In this document: piece by piece, positions 8,376 through 17,083 of the stretch | How positions within the stretch are numbered: the first letter of the stretch is position 1 | Layout of the letters: every line of letters begins with the position of its first letter | NCBI GenBank assembly: GCA_018268395.1 | Contig: JAFDWQ010000005.1 | Span: forward strand, 345,939-409,938 | Direction: 5' to 3' | DNA from: Armatimonadota bacterium | Lineage (GTDB): Bacteria; Armatimonadota; Fimbriimonadia; Fimbriimonadales; Fimbriimonadaceae | DNA length: 64,000 bases | Notes under the pieces: model-generated | What the model was told of the DNA's origin: nothing | Database searches by the model: none | The model's input: the letters and a program-made list of their open reading frames with translations, nothing else | Translations under genes and position numbers: made by a program

Positions 8376-10397
8376 ATGACTACATCCGGATGGCTCACGC
8401 CCGAAGAGGCTGCCAATTACCTGAGCATTGGGCGAACCAAGCTGTACGAGCTGGCACAGCTTGGGAAGATTCCAGCCCAACGGATCGACAAGCAATGGAG
8501 GTTCAAAGCTGAAGACCTGGATCGGTGGCTTTCGGTTTCAAAATCGATCGACGGGTATTTCCAAACGATCCCGGCAAACATCCTCGACAACGAGCTGCTT
8601 CGCGAACCGCAGCGCGAAGCCTATGCCAAGCTGTATGACTTCTTTAAGTCGGGTGGCAAGGACGCTCTGATTCAGCTCCCCGTGGGTTGCGGCAAGTCAG
8701 GTTTGGCGTGTATCGCACCGTTCGGCATCGCCGAGGGAAGGGTGCTGGTCATTACGCCGAACCTCACGATCCGTGACGAGATGAAGAACAATCTCGACAT
8801 CACAAACCTGAAGTGCTTTCTCAAGCGCTCGAACGTGTTGTCGAAAGTGGACATGCTTTCCGGGCCCTTCGTGACGACGCTCGACACGGGAAACACGAGC
8901 GTGACGGATGAATCTCACTTCGTCGTCACCAACGTGCAGCAACTCGCAACAAACACGGACAAGTGGCTCACAAAATTCACATCCGACTATTTCGACATGA
9001 TCATCGTCGACGAGGCACACCATAGCGCCGCGTCGAGCTGGCAGAAGGTGAACGACCACTTTCCGAAAGCCAAGGTTATCAACCTTACGGCGACGCCGTT
9101 CCGCAGCGACGCTAAGGAAATCGGTGGTGATCGGATCTATCGGTATCCGTTCCGCAGTGCGATGGCTAGGGGTTACATCAAGAGCCTCACCGTGGTCTAC
9201 GTTTCTCCGCAGGAGATCGAGCTCACATTCAAGGGCGAGAGTGAGGCAACGACGCTCACGCTAGACGAAGTCCTGAAGCTAAAGGAGGAGGAATGGTTCA
9301 GCCGTGGCATTGCCATGTCGGACAAATGCAACGAGTCGATCGTGGACAACAGTCTGGAGAAAGTCGAGTTCCTTCGAAACGGGTCTAGCATCAAGCACCA
9401 GATCATCGCCGTTGCAATGTCTATTCCGCACGCGGAGAAGATCCGGCTGCTCTATGAGGAGCGAAACTACGACGTAGCTGTCATCCACAGCAAGATGAGC
9501 GAAGAGGATCAAGCCACCGTCCTCAAACGCCTTCGCAGCAATGAACTCGACGCCATTATCAACGTGCAGAAGCTGGGCGAGGGCTTTGACCACCCTCAGC
9601 TTAGTGTTGCCGCCGTCTTCCGACCTTACCGCTCTCTAAGCCCCTACCTTCAGTTCGTGGGCCGTATTATGCGCGTGAACGTCCAGAACAAGCCGCGCGA
9701 TCCGGACAACTATGGATTCATAGTGACCCACGCTGGGATGAACCTCGACCGACTTCTAGACGACTTCAAGCAATTCGAAAAGGACGACGAGGAGTTCTGG
9801 GCGAAGATTAGCGCGGGATTGGAGCCGGACGAGCCGCCGCTTCCTCGGGGGGAAGGTGGCGGACGCCAAAACATCAAAGCGCCGCTCGTCGTCCATGGTG
9901 AAATCGTCAATACGCTCTTTGAAGAGGAGTTCATTGACGACGAAGAGGAACGTCTCCAGCAACTCCGAGAACAGCTCGAAGCCCTTGGCTTTGATCCCGG
10001 CAAAGCTACGGAGATAGTCCGCACGGAAAGGAAGGAGCGCTACGAAGTGGTTCCCGCGGCGTCCCCGCTCGTCGTTCAACCTCAGAAAGAGCTGGAGAGG
10101 CTGCGCAAACAGCTAGACATTGAGATTCGGGCCAAGGCAAAGGTGGTCGTCGTGAACAGCGGATTGAAGATTATTGGTCGAGACATTCCCGCCAAACTCA
10201 TTCCGGACATCGCCGCCGTGAACAATTTGATCGCCGTGATCGTGATGATGAGCCAGGCCGTCAAGCAGAAAGTAAACGACCGGCCACGTGCCGAGTGGAG
10301 TCGCGACGACTTTGCACGGGCAATTGAGCTGGTTCCTGGAATCGCGCAAGATACCGTGAGGCGAATCTTGGCGGCCAAGGGAGCTAAAGATGCCTAA
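8376..10397 (+). CDS. superfamily 2 helicase with N-terminal excisionase-type DNA-binding domain
   Basis: A 673-residue fusion. Residues 1-55 are a MerR/excisionase-type winged helix (GWLTPEEAANYLSIGRTKLY ... WRFKAEDLDRWL). The rest is a DEAD/DEAH helicase of the restriction-helicase kind: Walker A LPVGCGKSG (about 100), VVDEAHHS-type DEAH box (about 210), TATPFRSD (about 238) and the C-terminal lobe with QFVGRIMRV (about 425). The end (560-673) is charged and helical. It is first in a dense operon with type I restriction genes, overlapping the next gene by 8 bases. I take ATG 8376 because the frame upstream runs through the promoter. Likely role: defence-associated ATPase or remodeller, possibly also regulating the operon. 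Confidence 0.85.
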   Translation: MTTSGWLTPEEAANYLSIGRTKLYELAQLGKIPAQRIDKQWRFKAEDLDRWLSVSKSIDGYFQTIPANILDNELLREPQREAYAKLYDFFKSGGKDALIQLPVGCGKSGLACIAPFGIAEGRVLVITPNLTIRDEMKNNLDITNLKCFLKRSNVLSKVDMLSGPFVTTLDTGNTSVTDESHFVVTNVQQLATNTDKWLTKFTSDYFDMIIVDEAHHSAASSWQKVNDHFPKAKVINLTATPFRSDAKEIGGDRIYRYPFRSAMARGYIKSLTVVYVSPQEIELTFKGESEATTLTLDEVLKLKEEEWFSRGIAMSDKCNESIVDNSLEKVEFLRNGSSIKHQIIAVAMSIPHAEKIRLLYEERNYDVAVIHSKMSEEDQATVLKRLRSNELDAIINVQKLGEGFDHPQLSVAAVFRPYRSLSPYLQFVGRIMRVNVQNKPRDPDNYGFIVTHAGMNLDRLLDDFKQFEKDDEEFWAKISAGLEPDEPPLPRGEGGGRQNIKAPLVVHGEIVNTLFEEEFIDDEEERLQQLREQLEALGFDPGKATEIVRTERKERYEVVPAASPLVVQPQKELERLRKQLDIEIRAKAKVVVVNSGLKIIGRDIPAKLIPDIAAVNNLIAVIVMMSQAVKQKVNDRPRAEWSRDDFARAIELVPGIAQDTVRRILAAKGAKDA

Positions 10398-10638
10398 AGG
10401 ACGGCCGCCCTCGATGCTGAGCATGGGCAATGGCCCTTTGAAGTTCGTCACCTCGGTCAACGCGACCAATTGCAAGAGGTGCAAAGGACGCATTCTCGGG
10501 AAGACGTTGTGTGCTGAGCTTCCAGTATTCCAAAATGGATTCCCCATACCAAAGCGTGTCTGCCTCTCCTGTGCTGCTGCTATCGTCAACACGACGCAGT
10601 CCGACCTCGACAACCTGCGCGCTCAATTACCGGCATGA
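10390..10638 (+). CDS. small zinc-finger protein
   Basis: An 82-residue protein with two CxxC pairs (CKRC near residue 28 and CLSC near residue 59), a probable treble-clef or zinc-ribbon module. Its ATG overlaps the end of the helicase gene and it is followed 38 bases later by hsdM, so it belongs to the operon. No homologue recognised; it could be a partner of the helicase. Confidence 0.65.
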   Translation: MPKGRPPSMLSMGNGPLKFVTSVNATNCKRCKGRILGKTLCAELPVFQNGFPIPKRVCLSCAAAIVNTTQSDLDNLRAQLPA

Positions 10639-10676
10639 ACCTTCCGGAATGCGCTCACTTCCACTAATCTGAACTT

Positions 10677-12212
10677 ATGCTCACAGGCGACCTACGAAAC
10701 CAAATCGACCGACTCTGGGACTCGTTCTGGTCGGGTGGAATCTCCAACCCCCTGGAGGTGATGGAGCAGATCACGTACCTGCTCTTCCTTCGGCGTCTCG
10801 ACGAGCTCCAGCAGCTTGAGGAGAACAAGGCCTCTCGCCTCGGTCAGCCGATCGAGCACCGTTTCTATCCGGATGGAAAGGATACGAAAGGGCGTTCATA
10901 CCAAGACCTTCGTTGGAGCCGGTTCAAGCATTTCGCCCCCGCCGAAATGTACGAGGTGGTGAATGAGCACGTCTTCCCGTTCCTCAGGACGCTAGGCGGT
11001 AATGGCAGCACCTACGCCCATCACATGAAGGACGCACGGTTCACGATCCCGACCGCTGCACTCCTGTCCAAGGTTGTCGACCTCATCGACAAAGTGCCGA
11101 TGGAAGACCGGGACACCAAGGGCGACCTGTACGAGTACATGCTCAGCAAGATCGCCACGGCCGGTCAAAACGGGCAGTTCCGCACTCCGCGTCACATCAT
11201 CCAGCTTATGGTCGAGATGATGGCTCCACGACCGACCGACACGATCTGCGATCCAGCCAGTGGCACTTGCGGCTTTTTAGTTGCGGCCGGCGAGTACCTT
11301 CGCCGCGAGAACCCGGAAATGCTCCGCGACCCCAAGCTCCGCGACCACTTCCACGGGCAGATGTTCCACGGTTACGACTTTGACAACACCATGCTCCGCA
11401 TCGGCAGCATGAACATGATGTTGCACGGAGTCGAGAACCCGGTCATCACCTACCGCGACTCCTTGGCCCAGGATCACGGCGGCGAGGCGAACAAGTACAC
11501 GCTGGTCTTGGCAAATCCGCCGTTCGCAGGCTCTCTGGACTATGAGAGCACGGCCAAGGACTTGCTCCAGATCGTCAAGACGAAGAAGACCGAGCTCCTT
11601 TTCCTTGCACTCTTCCTCAGGCTCATGAAGCCGGGTGGTCGGGCCGCGGTCATCGTCCCTGACGGTGTGCTCTTCGGATCGAGCACCGCTCACAGGGCTC
11701 TCCGCCAGCTCATCGTCGAGGAACAAAAACTGGACGCCGTTGTCAGCCTTCCGAGTGGAGCATTCAAGCCCTACGCCGGCGTCTCGACTGCCGTGCTGTT
11801 CTTCAGCAAGACCAACTCGGGGGGAACAGACGAGGTCTGGTTTTACGACGTCAAAGCTGACGGCAGGAGCCTCGACGACAAACGGACTCCCCTTCTTGGT
11901 GAGGACAAGCTTGGGCCGGTTCCTGCAACGAAGTTGACCGAGGAAGAGCACGCCAAGAACAATCTGCCCGATGTACTGGCACGGTGGGGCCATCGAGCAG
12001 ACACTGAGCGCCAGAATCCAAGAACGGCTCAGAGCTTCACTGTGCCCAAGTCTGAGATCGCGGCCAACGGCTACGACCTCAGCCTCAATCGGTACAAGGA
12101 GATCGAGCACGAGGAGGTCGAGCATCGCGACCCGAAAGAGATCTTGGCACAGCTCTGGAAACTAGAAGAGGAGATTCAAGCAGGCATGCGCGAGCTTGAA
12201 GCAATGCTATGA
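10677..12212 (+). CDS. hsdM: type I restriction-modification methyltransferase subunit
   Basis: A 511-residue HsdM, which transfers a methyl group from S-adenosylmethionine to adenine in the sequence chosen by HsdS. The N-terminal helical HsdM_N domain (about 1-140) is followed by the methyltransferase core: motif I DPASGTCGF near residue 192 (the common form is DPACGTGGF) and the catalytic NPPF near residue 280. The C-terminal region has the usual GYDLSLNRYKE and a closing coiled helix. Its stop overlaps the TIR gene (ATGA), so M and S are separated here by two extra genes. Confidence 0.95.
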   Translation: MLTGDLRNQIDRLWDSFWSGGISNPLEVMEQITYLLFLRRLDELQQLEENKASRLGQPIEHRFYPDGKDTKGRSYQDLRWSRFKHFAPAEMYEVVNEHVFPFLRTLGGNGSTYAHHMKDARFTIPTAALLSKVVDLIDKVPMEDRDTKGDLYEYMLSKIATAGQNGQFRTPRHIIQLMVEMMAPRPTDTICDPASGTCGFLVAAGEYLRRENPEMLRDPKLRDHFHGQMFHGYDFDNTMLRIGSMNMMLHGVENPVITYRDSLAQDHGGEANKYTLVLANPPFAGSLDYESTAKDLLQIVKTKKTELLFLALFLRLMKPGGRAAVIVPDGVLFGSSTAHRALRQLIVEEQKLDAVVSLPSGAFKPYAGVSTAVLFFSKTNSGGTDEVWFYDVKADGRSLDDKRTPLLGEDKLGPVPATKLTEEEHAKNNLPDVLARWGHRADTERQNPRTAQSFTVPKSEIAANGYDLSLNRYKEIEHEEVEHRDPKEILAQLWKLEEEIQAGMRELEAML

Positions 12213-13174
12213 GTAATGATCCGCACCGAGCATTCATTTCACACGCCAGCGAGGATAAGCCGGTCTATGCCGAGCCCCTGGCTGTCAGCCTGCGTGCGAT
12301 GGGTGTGGACGCTTGGTTAGACAAATGGGAGATGCAACCAGGCGACAGCCTGATCCAGAAAATCTTCTCAGAAGGAATTCATGGCACAGACGCGGCCGTG
12401 ATCATCCTATCCCATACAAGCATCGTTAAGCCTTGGGTTCAAAAAGAACTCAATGTCGCGGCAGTCGACAACATCCAAAAAGCGCTCCGCTTGATCCCGG
12501 TTCGGGTCGATGACTGTACAGTGCCCGACGTGCTCCGTGATCTCCTTTGGTTGGACTGGACTGCCGAAGGCGGTGCGGAACCCGTTGCTAAGCGGATCGT
12601 CGAGACGCTTCACGGACATAGTTCCAAGCCACCACTTGGAACACCGCCTCCCCACCTGACAGCACCGAGGTTCACTGTCCCCGGCTTGAACGCCCGTGAC
12701 ATCAAAGTCCTCCAGATCATCTTTGAAGCGTCTCTGGAAAGCGGAACTGTGCTAATTCAGGGCGAACCAATCCTCGGGCCCGCAGAAGAGGCAGGACTTT
12801 CCTTTGACCAGGTTAAGGAGTCCATCCAAATGCTTGAGTCTCGCGGCTTCATCGTCGACGAAGATCAAACAATCGCTCAGCGCCAAGTGATCGTCACCCT
12901 AAACCCGGGTGAAGCACTGAAGCTTGGGCAATCGTATGGATATGACCTTGAAGCCATGCTTCGTAAGCTCGTGGCCATAGTCTGCAATGAGCAAGCACAC
13001 TCTCTTTATGCCCTGGTCGAGCAGTTGCCCGAGTACCCTCGGGGCCTTGTCGAGGCATCGGTCAGAGTGCTCGCAGGAAATGGCTTTTGGCGAGAGTCCG
13101 GAACGATCGACGGGAATCTCCATATCTATTCGGTCACGCCGACAGCGAAGCGATGGTTGGAGGCGAATACATGA
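12209..13174 (+). CDS. TIR-domain protein with C-terminal winged-helix region
   Basis: A 321-residue protein. Residues about 5-135 are a TIR domain: RAFISHASEDK, GVDAWLDKWEMQPGDSLIQK, VIILSHTS, and WVQKEL with a Glu (about residue 79) in the place of the catalytic Glu of NAD-cleaving TIRs. The rest (about 160-321) looks like one or two helical winged-helix units (EEAGLSFDQVKESIQMLESR; NGFWRES). It overlaps hsdM and the RhuM gene by 4 bases each, so all three are co-translated. Bacterial TIR proteins commonly act as NAD-depleting abortive-infection effectors; activity here is inferred. Confidence 0.85.
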   Translation: MSNDPHRAFISHASEDKPVYAEPLAVSLRAMGVDAWLDKWEMQPGDSLIQKIFSEGIHGTDAAVIILSHTSIVKPWVQKELNVAAVDNIQKALRLIPVRVDDCTVPDVLRDLLWLDWTAEGGAEPVAKRIVETLHGHSSKPPLGTPPPHLTAPRFTVPGLNARDIKVLQIIFEASLESGTVLIQGEPILGPAEEAGLSFDQVKESIQMLESRGFIVDEDQTIAQRQVIVTLNPGEALKLGQSYGYDLEAMLRKLVAIVCNEQAHSLYALVEQLPEYPRGLVEASVRVLAGNGFWRESGTIDGNLHIYSVTPTAKRWLEANT

Positions 13175-14187
13175 GCGACCAACCCAGGTCAGGCGAGATC
13201 ATCCTCTACACCGCCACCGATGGCGTGGCCCGAATTGAAGTCACATACGAGAGCGAGACGTTCTGGCTCTCTCAGCGGAAGATCGCCGACCTGTTTGGCG
13301 TGTCCGTGCCGACCGTCAACGAGCACCTGGCGAACGTCTTTGAGTCTGGCGAACTCGACCGCGAGGCAACTATTCGGAAATTCCGAATAGTTCAGGTGGA
13401 GGGCGACCGGGAGGTCGAACGCGAGGTCGAGCACTACTCTCTCGACGCCATCATTGCCGTCGGCTACCGGGTCAACTCCAAGCAGGCGACTCAGTTCCGG
13501 ATCTGGGCCACCAACACCCTCAAAGAGTACGTCATCAAGGGCTTCGTCCTGGACGACGAGCGGCTCAAGCTCAACAAGCGGTTCGGCAAGGACTACTTCG
13601 ACGAGCTCCTTGAACGCATCCGGGAAATCCGGGCGAGCGAGCGGCGCTTCTATCTGAAGATCACCGACCTCTACGAGCAAGCAAGTATCGACTACGATGC
13701 CAAGGCGGAGATCACCAAGACCTTCTTCGCGACCGTCCAGAACAAGCTCCATTGGGCCGTGAGTGGTCAAACCGCTGCCGAAATCATCGCCGATCGGGCT
13801 GACGCGACCAAGCCGAGCATGGGGCTCACGACGTGGAAGAACGCACCGCACGGCAAGGTGCTGAAAGGTGATGTCGGAACGGCGAAGAATTACTTGATCG
13901 AGAGGGAGATCAAGGACTTGGAGCGCATCGTCACGATGTACCTCGACTACGCCGAGCTCCAGGCGTCGCGGCACATCGCGATGAAGATGGCCGACTGGGT
14001 CGAGAAGCTCGACGCCTTCCTTCAGTTCAACGGCTTCGAGGTGCTCGACAACCCTGGCAAGGTCTCGGCCGAGGTGGCCAAGCGACTGGCTGAGGAGCAG
14101 TACGAAAAGTACAGGGTCAGGCAAGACGAGGCGTTCGAGAGCGACTTTGAACGTGAGGTGAAGCGAATCGAAGGGGAGGAACAATGA
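13171..14187 (+). CDS. RhuM-family protein
   Basis: A 338-residue member of the RhuM (virulence RhuM) family. The start MSDQPRSGEIILYTATDG leads into the family pattern with FWLSQRKIADLFGVSVPTVN, HYSLDAIIAVGYRVNSKQAT, QFRIWATNTLKEYVIKGFVL and DDERL. The first part resembles a phage antirepressor/KilA-N-type DNA-binding module. RhuM genes are often inserted between hsdM and hsdS in type I systems, as here, where 4-base overlaps exist on both sides. The biochemical function is not known. Confidence 0.9.
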   Translation: MSDQPRSGEIILYTATDGVARIEVTYESETFWLSQRKIADLFGVSVPTVNEHLANVFESGELDREATIRKFRIVQVEGDREVEREVEHYSLDAIIAVGYRVNSKQATQFRIWATNTLKEYVIKGFVLDDERLKLNKRFGKDYFDELLERIREIRASERRFYLKITDLYEQASIDYDAKAEITKTFFATVQNKLHWAVSGQTAAEIIADRADATKPSMGLTTWKNAPHGKVLKGDVGTAKNYLIEREIKDLERIVTMYLDYAELQASRHIAMKMADWVEKLDAFLQFNGFEVLDNPGKVSAEVAKRLAEEQYEKYRVRQDEAFESDFEREVKRIEGEEQ

Positions 14188-15365
14188 CCTACGAGACGTT
14201 ACCGCTAGCGAAGGTCGCCACATTTCTAGATTCAAAACGTAGGCCGGTCAAAGAGGCTGACCGAGTGGAGGGGCCGTATCCCTACTACGGGGCGAACGGT
14301 CAGCAGGGATGGATAGACGGCTTTCTGTTTGACGAGCCGCTAATTCTTCTCGCCGAGGACGGTGGCCACTTTGATGATCCCAAGCGAGGGATTGCATATG
14401 CCATCAAAGGCAAGACATGGGTTAACAACCACGCACATGTCCTGAAACCGAGTGAGAGGATGGATTTTCGATATCTCCTCCACGCTCTCAAGAATCGAGA
14501 TGTTCGAGCGTACATTAACGGAAGCACACGAGCGAAACTCACCAAGGACGGAGCCGCGAGAATCCCAGTCCAGGTTCCGCCGCTCGACGAGCAACGCCGC
14601 ATCGCGTCGATTCTGGACAAGGCCGAGGACCTCCTCGCTAAACGCCGCGCCGCGCTCGACCTCCTCGACCAGCTCCCGCAAGCCACCTTCCTCGAAATGT
14701 TTGGCGACCCCGCCACCAACCCCAAGGGCTGGCAAGTTCGCCCACTACGTGATGCGGCCGATGGCAAATATGGCGTGAAAGCGGGGCCGTTTGGGTCAGC
14801 TATCAAGAAGGAGGACTACGTCTCTCATGGGTATCGCGTCTATGGTCAGGAGCAGGTCATTGGTGGCAGTTTTGAGATCGGAGACTATTACATCGACGAA
14901 CGCAAGTATAAGAAGCTTGAATCCTGTGCCGTCAAGACTGGCGATCTCTTAATGAGCCTGGTCGGGTCATTTGGAAAGGTTCTAGTTGTTCCAGAAGGCA
15001 TTGAACCGGGCATCATCAATCCTCGACTGCTCAAGATTACGCCTAACTCCTCATTGCTTAATTCAACGTTCTTAGCTCACCAGATTCAGTTCCCAACCAC
15101 CCAATCTCGGCTATCTAGCGTGGCTCACGGCGGAACAATGGGCGTGCTAAATGCTGGCATTCTGAAGGATCTTATCACCGTCATGCCTCCCATCGACCTC
15201 CAACGCCGATTCGTCGCCCGAGTGGAGGCGATCCACCGCGCCAAAGCCGCCCACCGATCCGCCCTCGAGAAACTCGACGCCCTCTTTTCTACGCTCCAAA
15301 GCCGAGCTTTCGAACAAGGGCAGACCCCGCCCGAATACATGACGCGAGAACTCGTTTCCCGCTAG
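14184..15365 (+). CDS. hsdS: type I restriction-modification specificity subunit
   Basis: A 393-residue HsdS, which recognises the two halves of the target and holds the M and R subunits. Two target-recognition domains (about 5-135 and 180-330) are separated by a conserved helix (PPLDEQRRIASILDKAEDLL, about 132-170). A second helix follows at the end (PPIDLQRRFVARVEAI). The target sequence cannot be read from this. The start overlaps the RhuM stop by 4 bases. Confidence 0.94.
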   Translation: MTYETLPLAKVATFLDSKRRPVKEADRVEGPYPYYGANGQQGWIDGFLFDEPLILLAEDGGHFDDPKRGIAYAIKGKTWVNNHAHVLKPSERMDFRYLLHALKNRDVRAYINGSTRAKLTKDGAARIPVQVPPLDEQRRIASILDKAEDLLAKRRAALDLLDQLPQATFLEMFGDPATNPKGWQVRPLRDAADGKYGVKAGPFGSAIKKEDYVSHGYRVYGQEQVIGGSFEIGDYYIDERKYKKLESCAVKTGDLLMSLVGSFGKVLVVPEGIEPGIINPRLLKITPNSSLLNSTFLAHQIQFPTTQSRLSSVAHGGTMGVLNAGILKDLITVMPPIDLQRRFVARVEAIHRAKAAHRSALEKLDALFSTLQSRAFEQGQTPPEYMTRELVSR

Positions 15366-15377
15366 AATGAGGGAGCC

Positions 15378-16583
15378 ATGTCGAGCACCGTCCGAACTCG
15401 GCTCAGTCACGAGACCCTGAAATGGGCCCGTGCTGCGAGTGGCTTTGAACCTGACGAGGTGGCCAAGTCGGCGGGTGTTTCACTTCAGCGATACAAGGAA
15501 TGGGAGACAGGAGATGACCGACCCACCTTCAGACAACTTCGCCAAGTGGCGAACAAGCTGAAGCGCCCGCTGGCAATGTTCTACTTGCGGAAGCCACCTG
15601 TCGAACCGGCCCTTCCTCCCGACTTTCGAGTTGTTCCAGGCAAGGAGGACAGCTCGTATAGCCCTGAGTTACGGCTTGAAATCCGAAAGGCCGAGCGGAT
15701 GCAACTGCTTCTGGCATGTTTGGTCGAAGAATTGAATCTTTCGCAGCCAAAGGACGTACCTCGCATCCGAGTCGAGGACGACCCAGAGTCCGCCGGAGGG
15801 CTCTTGCGCAGTTTCCTTGGACTTTCCGTTGAGCAACAACTCAGTGTCGGCGAGCCAGCGGCTCTCTACCGAGAATGGCGAGACGCCATCTTTTCGCGAG
15901 GGGTTGTACCGATACAATTTGGTGTTGAGCGCGAGCAAGCGCTGGGCTTTGCCTTGTGGCACGACTTTGCACCCCTCGTGGCCGTCAATACGAGGCAAGC
16001 AGCGGAAGCGAAGACTTTCACCCTGCTTCACGAGTTGGCACACATTGCCTTGCGTATGCCAGGCGTTTCGGATGCGGCAATTCCCTTCAGGCAAGTCTCC
16101 GACGGATCACGATCCGAGATAGAAGCCTTTTGCAACCGCGTTGCCGCCGCCACCTTGTTGCCGGCGGACTCAGATGCTCTGAAGGCCACAATGTCGGCTC
16201 TTACGCAGACGGCGAAGTTGGATCTAGCCTCTTTTCGCCTGCAGGCCCGCCGTTACGGTGTCAGCAAGTATGCCTTGGCCTACAGGCTCTCTAGTCTAAA
16301 CCCGGATCTCGGAAGCGGAGTACAGGCCGCTGTTTCTCAGTGGTTTGCCATCGATAACGCCAAGAAGCCAGCCCCTACTGTGAAGAAGGGCGGGCCGCCG
16401 CCCGCGCTGATAACTCTCGGCAGACGCGGACGAGGCTTTTCCAAGGCAGTTCTGTCTGCAGTGCGTGAGAGCCGCCTTAGCGTTGATGATGCACGAGACC
16501 TGCTCGATCTTGAACCGCACCATTTCCCCAAGCTTGAGGAGTACGTTTTCAAGGGCACTCCCGATGAGGAGGGCGAGGAGTGA
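15378..16583 (+). CDS. XRE-ImmA/IrrE-type metallopeptidase
   Basis: A 401-residue protein with an N-terminal XRE helix-turn-helix (about 10-65; DEVAKSAGVSLQRYKEWETG) and an ImmA/IrrE zinc peptidase domain with HELAH at about residues 219-223 plus a downstream Glu in SRSEIEAFCN. Members cleave repressors in response to a signal or act as antitoxins when coupled to a toxin. GAGGGA seven bases before ATG 15378 is a good ribosome binding site. The stop overlaps the next gene (GTGA), which encodes a PIN-like DUF4411 protein; this pair is a known toxin-antitoxin-like arrangement. Confidence 0.9.
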   Translation: MSSTVRTRLSHETLKWARAASGFEPDEVAKSAGVSLQRYKEWETGDDRPTFRQLRQVANKLKRPLAMFYLRKPPVEPALPPDFRVVPGKEDSSYSPELRLEIRKAERMQLLLACLVEELNLSQPKDVPRIRVEDDPESAGGLLRSFLGLSVEQQLSVGEPAALYREWRDAIFSRGVVPIQFGVEREQALGFALWHDFAPLVAVNTRQAAEAKTFTLLHELAHIALRMPGVSDAAIPFRQVSDGSRSEIEAFCNRVAAATLLPADSDALKATMSALTQTAKLDLASFRLQARRYGVSKYALAYRLSSLNPDLGSGVQAAVSQWFAIDNAKKPAPTVKKGGPPPALITLGRRGRGFSKAVLSAVRESRLSVDDARDLLDLEPHHFPKLEEYVFKGTPDEEGEE

Positions 16584-17077
16584 GCAATACATACTTGCTC
16601 GACAACAATGTGTTGATCTTCCTCCAGTGGGGCGATCCCCACTTTCAATTCGGGCCAATTTACGACTGGATAGATACGATGGGTCAAGCTGGCCGCCTAT
16701 TCGTTCCTGAGGTTGTGCTTGGTGAGTTCAAGAACAAGGAGCGAAGGCAATGGTTCGACGACCGCCCTCATCTGTGCCTCAAACACGATGACGACCAGGA
16801 CGAGTGTCTGGCAGAGCTGGTTAATCAGCTCCCTGACTTCGTTGACCCTTCAAAGACATCCGAGGATGGCGATCAGCCCCTTGTGTCGGCTGCGATGAAG
16901 CTCAACCGCGTGGCCACCGGGGACTTTGGCTCGGGCCCGGCGATCGTTGTGTCACACGAGCAGCGCCGAAAGGCAACGTTTCCATATCTGAAGGTTCCGG
17001 ACGCCTGCGATCACTACCAGATTCATTGCGTCGATTTCTTCGAGATGCTAAGGATGGAGGGAGTGCTAACCATCTGA
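16580..17077 (+). CDS. DUF4411-type PIN-like protein, probable toxin
   Basis: A 165-residue PIN-like protein of the DUF4411 kind. It begins YLLDNNVLIFLQ with the first acidic residue of the PIN active site, has EVVLGEF near residue 46, and DQPLVSAA with a further Asp in the second half. PIN-domain proteins are usually ribonucleases. The GTG start at 16580 overlaps the ImmA gene by 4 bases, and hsdR follows after 6 bases. The genomic pairing with an ImmA-type gene suggests a toxin-antitoxin module lodged inside the restriction operon. Confidence 0.75.
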   Translation: MSNTYLLDNNVLIFLQWGDPHFQFGPIYDWIDTMGQAGRLFVPEVVLGEFKNKERRQWFDDRPHLCLKHDDDQDECLAELVNQLPDFVDPSKTSEDGDQPLVSAAMKLNRVATGDFGSGPAIVVSHEQRRKATFPYLKVPDACDHYQIHCVDFFEMLRMEGVLTI

Positions 17078-17083
17078 TCCGTC

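Noticed and set aside
11277-12125. Long minus-strand open frame opposite hsdM
   Set aside because: Shadow of the GC-rich third codon positions of hsdM; no start signal or recognisable domain.
13189-14235. Long minus-strand open frame opposite the RhuM gene
   Set aside because: The plus-strand RhuM product is a clear family member; the antisense frame has shadow composition.
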